A stretch of 64,000 bases of DNA. It comes from Hydractinia symbiolongicarpus. Taxonomy: Eukaryota > Cnidaria > Hydrozoa > Anthoathecata > Hydractiniidae. Shown here one piece after another: positions 60,775 to 64,000 of the stretch. Position 1 is the stretch's first letter; each line of letters starts with the position of its first letter. A program made the position numbers and the translations under genes. The stretch is taken from positions 30,977,501 through 31,041,500 of the forward strand of contig NC_079881.1 in the NCBI RefSeq assembly GCF_029227915.1, written 5' to 3'. The notes under the pieces were generated by a model. That model worked only from the letters and a program-made list of their open reading frames with translations. It was not told where the DNA came from and made no database searches.

Positions 60775-63700
60775 CACAGCGCCCAGTGTAATCGCTGAGT
60801 TTCGGCAATCATTTCAAATTAAGAAGAATGCTATTTCTTGGAGTCCACTTGTCTCACTTATAACATTTATAAGGTCATAGTCCAACACCAGTTCAATTTA
60901 GTACCACAGTCAATCGTTTCACTGTTAAAAGCGATGCAACCTAGTATTATCAAAAAAATATCGCTAAATACATGTTTGTACAAATATGTGACCCAACCGT
61001 TGTAACTCAAACAGACTGACACCGTTAAAAAGTCAATGAAATGCAGTTTTTGAAACTGTCAATATTTCTTCAGCGCACGATAACGGCTAGGATTGGTCCC
61101 ACAGTAAAGAATGACTTATTTACCTAAATTTTTAAATGAAGCGCTACCACAGCGCCCAGTGTAATCGCTGAGTTCCGGCAATCCCGTAAAAATAAGAAGA
61201 ATGTTATTTCTTGGAGTCCAATTGTCTCATTTATCACATTTATCAGGTCACAGTCCAAAGTTAGTTCAATTAAGTCCCACAGTCAATCGTTTCATTGTTA
61301 AAAGCGATGCAACCTAGTAATATGAGAAAAATATCGCTAAATACATGTTGGTACGAATATGGGACGCAACCGTTGTAACTGAAGTGGATTGATACCGTTA
61401 GAAAGTCAATGAAATGTAGTTTTTGAAACTATCGCTGTTTCTTCAGCGCGCGCTAACGCCTAGGATTGGTCCCACAGAAAAAAATGACTTTTTTTAGCTT
61501 ACTTTTTAAATGAAGCGCTACCACAGCACCCAGTGTAATCGCTGAGTTCCGGCAATCGTGTCAAATCGAGAAGAATGTTATTTCTTGGAGTCCAATTTTC
61601 TCATTTATCAAATTTATTAGGTCACAGTCCAAAGTTTGTTCAATTAAGTCCCATAGTCAATCTTTTCATTGTTAAAAGAGATGCAACCAAGTAATATAAT
61701 AAAAAATATCTCTAAATACATGTTGGTACGAAGATGTGACCCAACCGTTGTAACTCAAACGGACTGACACCGTTAGAAAGTCAATGAAATATAGTTTTTG
61801 AAACTGTGGCAATTTCTTCAGCGCGCGATAACGGCTAGGATTGGTCCCACAGTAAGAAATGACTTTTTTATCTTAATTTTTACTGGAAGCGCTACCACAG
61901 CGCCCAGTGCAATCGCTGAGTTTCGGCAATCATTTTAAATTAAGAAGAATGCTATTTCTTGGAGTCCACTTGTCTCACTTATTACATTTATCAGGTCACA
62001 GTCCAAAGTTAGTTCAATTAAGTCCCACAGTCAATGCAACCTAGTAATATCAGAAAAATACCGCTAAATACATGTTGGTACGAATATGTGACGCAACCGT
62101 TGTAACTGAAGTGGATTGATACCGTTAGAAAGTCAATGAAATGTAGTTTTCGAAACTGTCGCTATTTCTTCAGCGCACGATAACGGCTAGGATTGGTCCC
62201 ACAGTAAATATTGACTTATTTACCTAAACTTTAAAATGAAGCGCTACCACAGCGCCCAGAGTAATTGCTGAGTTCCTGCAATCACGTCAAATTAAGAGGA
62301 ATGTTGTTTCTTGGAGTCCAATTGTCTCATTTATCACATTTATCAGGTCACAGTTCAAAGTTAGTTCAATTAAGTCCCACGGTCAATCGTTTCATAGTTA
62401 AAAGCGATGCAACCTAGTAATATCAGAAAAATAACGCTAAATACATGTTGGTACGAATATGTGACCCAACCGCTGTAACTCAAACGGAGTGACACCGTTA
62501 GAAAGTCAATGAAATGTAGTTTTTGAAACTATCGCTATTTCTTCAGCGCGCGCTAACGCCTAGGATTGGTCCCACAGTAAAAAATGACTTTTTTTAGCTT
62601 AATTCTTAAATGAAGCGCTACCACAGCGGCCAGTGCAATCGCTGAGTTTCGGCAATCATTTTAAGTTAAGAAGAATGCTATTTCTTGGAGTCCACTTGTC
62701 TCACTTATTACATGTATCAGGTCACAGTCCAAAGTTAGTTCAATTAAGTCCCACTGTCAATGCAACCTCGTAATATCAAAAAAATATCGCTAAATACATG
62801 TTGGTACGAATATGTGACGCAACCGTTGTAACTGAAGTGGATTGATACCGTTAGAAAGTCAATGAAATGTAGTTTTCGAAACTGTCGCTATTTCTTCAGC
62901 GCACGATAACGGCTAGGATTGGTCCCACAGTAAATATTGACTTATTTACCTAAACTTTAAAATGAAGCGCTACCACAGCGCCCAGAGTAATTGCTGAGTT
63001 CCTGCAATCACGTCAAATTAAGAGGAATGTTGTTTCTTGGAGTCCAATTGTCTCATTTATCACATTTATCAGGTCACAGTTCAAAGTTAGTTCAATTAAG
63101 TCCCACGGTCAATCGTTTCATAGTTAAAAGCGATGCAACCTAGTAATATCAGAAAAATAACGCTAAATACATGTTGGTACGAATATGTGACCCAACCGCT
63201 GTAACTCAAACGGAGTGACACCGTTAGAAAGTCAATGAAATGTAGTTTTTGAAACTATCGCTATTTCTTCAGCGCGCGCTAACGCCTAGGATTGGTCCCA
63301 CAGTAAAAAATGACTTTTTTTAGCTTAATTCTTAAATGAAGCGCTACCACAGCGGCCAGTGCAATCGCTGAGTTTCGGCAATCATTTTAAGTTAAGAAGA
63401 ATGCTATTTCTTGGAGTCCACTTGTCTCACTTATTACATGTATCAGGTCACAGTCCAAAGTTAGTTCAATTAAGTCCCACTGTCAATGCAACCTCGTAAT
63501 ATCAAAAAAATATCGCTAAATACATGTTGGTACGAATATGTGACCCAACCGTTGTAACTCAAACGGACTGACACCGTTAGAAGGTCAATGAAATGTAGTT
63601 CTTAAAACTGTGGCTATTTCTTCAGCGCGCGATAACGGCTAGGATTGGTCCCGCAGTAAAAAATGACTTTTTTATCTTAATTTTTAATTGAAGCGCTACC

Positions 63701-64000
63701 ACAGCGCCCAGTGTAATCGCTGAGTTTCGGCAATCATGTCAAATTAAGAAGAATGTTATTTCTTGGAGTCCAATTGTCTCCTTTATCACATTTATCAGGT
63801 CACAGTCCAAATTTAGTTCTATTAAGTCCCGCAGTCAATCGTTTCATTGTTTAAAGCGATGCAACCTAGTAATATCACAAAAATACCGCTAAATACATGT
63901 TGGTACGAGTATGTGACACAAACGTTGTAACTCAAACGGAATAACAGCGTTAGAAAGTCAATGAAATGTAGTTTTTGAACCTGTTGTTATTTCTTCATCG
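60775..64000. repeat. 10-monomer HOR H10, copy 4 (partial, runs off the window)
   Basis: Units 167-175. It follows copy 3 directly, so here H10 is in true tandem. The T unit (60775-61147) is full length and lacks the 13-bp deletion normal for this place. The order T-A-L-S-G-S is followed by a repeat of G-S and then P, where the window ends at base 301 of the unit. It shares GTTTTCGAAACTGTCG and GTAAATATTGAC with copy 2 (39.8 kb). Confidence 0.85.
62248..63699. repeat. 726-bp dimer duplication (G-S twice)
   Basis: Bases 62248-62973 and 62974-63699 are two copies of the G-S pair at exactly 726 bp. The matching region begins upstream inside unit 170 and includes GTTTTCGAAACTGTCG and GTAAATATTGAC; both copies share ATTACATGTATCAGG, which no other unit in the window appears to have. 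The near-perfect match suggests a recent local duplication or an assembly duplication. Confidence 0.87.

Larger units (their letters stand above)
1..64000. repeat. Uninterrupted satellite DNA array, 175 head-to-tail monomers of about 373 bp
   Basis: Every 350-376 bases the sequence returns to the start CACAGCGCCCAG or an obvious variant (CACCGCGCC, CACATCGC, CACAGCGGCC), always in the same orientation, from base 1 to base 64000. Only three intervals fall outside 350-376 bp: 437 bp at 2238 (internal duplication) and two of 171 bp at 42463 and 43740 (internal deletion). No other sequence is inserted anywhere, so there is no room for a gene, a transposon or a unique flank. The array continues past both window ends. 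A 373-bp monomer is about two nucleosome repeats, a common size class for centromeric and pericentromeric satellites in animals and plants. The chromosomal position and the host are inferences. Any open reading frame of about 60 codons here lies within repeated monomers and is not a gene. Confidence 0.98.
48336..64000. repeat. Domain II, right part: monomer map 48336-64000
   Basis: Unit starts: 48336, 48709, 49062, 49422, 49795, 50169, 50542, 50895, 51255, 51629, 52003, 52355, 52728, 53102, 53476, 53828, 54188, 54561, 54934, 55307, 55659, 56018, 56392, 56765, 57117, 57477, 57851, 58224, 58576, 58950, 59303, 59676, 60049, 60423, 60775, 61148, 61522, 61896, 62248, 62622, 62974, 63348 and 63700 (cut by the window end). 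Layout: H9 copy 3, a four-unit spacer, H9 copy 4, H10 copy 3, H10 copy 4. The last three are directly adjacent with no spacer. Confidence 0.92.
48340..64000. repeat. Large segmental duplication inside the array, right copy (continues past window)
   Basis: This is the partner of 26399-40919. The left edge lies between 48340 and 48393 in unit 133, which begins CACAGCGCCC like the preceding hexamer but continues AGAACGCTATTTACTGG like unit 72 (26395). At the window end the match to 40619-40919 is still running. Relative to the left copy it lacks the 1080-bp trimer and the 1453-bp tetramer expansions, has an extra H9 copy, and has a 726-bp dimer expansion near the end. Confidence 0.87.

Noticed and set aside
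1-64000. CRISPR array
   Set aside because: Units of 373 bp are repeated along their whole length with no unique spacers, and no cas genes are present.

Overview
The whole 64 kb window is one uninterrupted head-to-tail satellite DNA array. I placed 175 consecutive units by eye using the recurring start CACAGCGCCCAG. The basic monomer is 373-374 bp, moderately AT-rich, and all units have the same orientation. I found no protein-coding gene, RNA gene, transposable element or unique sequence. Megabase-style satellite with higher-order repeats (HORs) implies a eukaryotic nuclear chromosome, most likely a centromeric, pericentromeric or other heterochromatic block. The family is not one I can name, so I cannot say which species or even which kingdom it comes from.

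There are two domains. Domain I (1-15373, units 1-41) holds only full-length monomers (371-374 bp) apart from one unit with an internal 60-bp duplication. Its core is a 12-monomer, 4482-bp HOR present twice in tandem (4429-8910 and 8911-13392), which itself contains an older tandem tetramer of 1493 bp. Domain II (15374-64000, units 42-175) mixes full-length monomers with three deletion classes: a 21-bp deletion (352/353-bp units), a 13-bp deletion at the unit start (360-bp units) and a 202-bp deletion (171-bp units). The same monomer types recur in fixed order, giving a 9-monomer HOR of about 3.29 kb (four copies, called H9 here), a 10-monomer HOR of 3658 bp (three copies plus one running off the window, H10), a 1277-bp tetramer containing the 171-bp unit (two copies), a 2219-bp hexamer (one full and one partial copy) and a 1474-bp tetramer (two copies).

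At the largest scale, 48.34-64.0 kb is a second copy of roughly 26.4-40.9 kb, sharing private variants but differing by gains and losses of whole monomers. Many single units are clean hybrids between two neighbouring types, the footprint of unequal exchange between misaligned monomers. The array therefore records nested amplification: monomer, then 2-6-mers, then 9-12-mers, then a block of about 15 kb.

Unit names used below (my own labels): T = carries GTATTATC and TACAAATATG; A = carries CCCGTAAAAATAAG; A' = A with the TTATTAGGTGACAG variant; G = CAGAGTAATTGCTGAGTTCC; K = preceded by GCGGTACCAC; L = AAATTGAGAAG plus AGAGATGCAACCAAG; W = CACCGCGCCC with CAGCTCACAGTGC; S = 21-bp-deleted units; M = CCCTGAGTAATTG; P = TTTAGTTCTATTAAG; Q = CATAGTTAGGTAAATT. 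All identities and boundaries come from reading, not from an alignment program, and breakpoints inside homologous stretches are uncertain by tens of bases.
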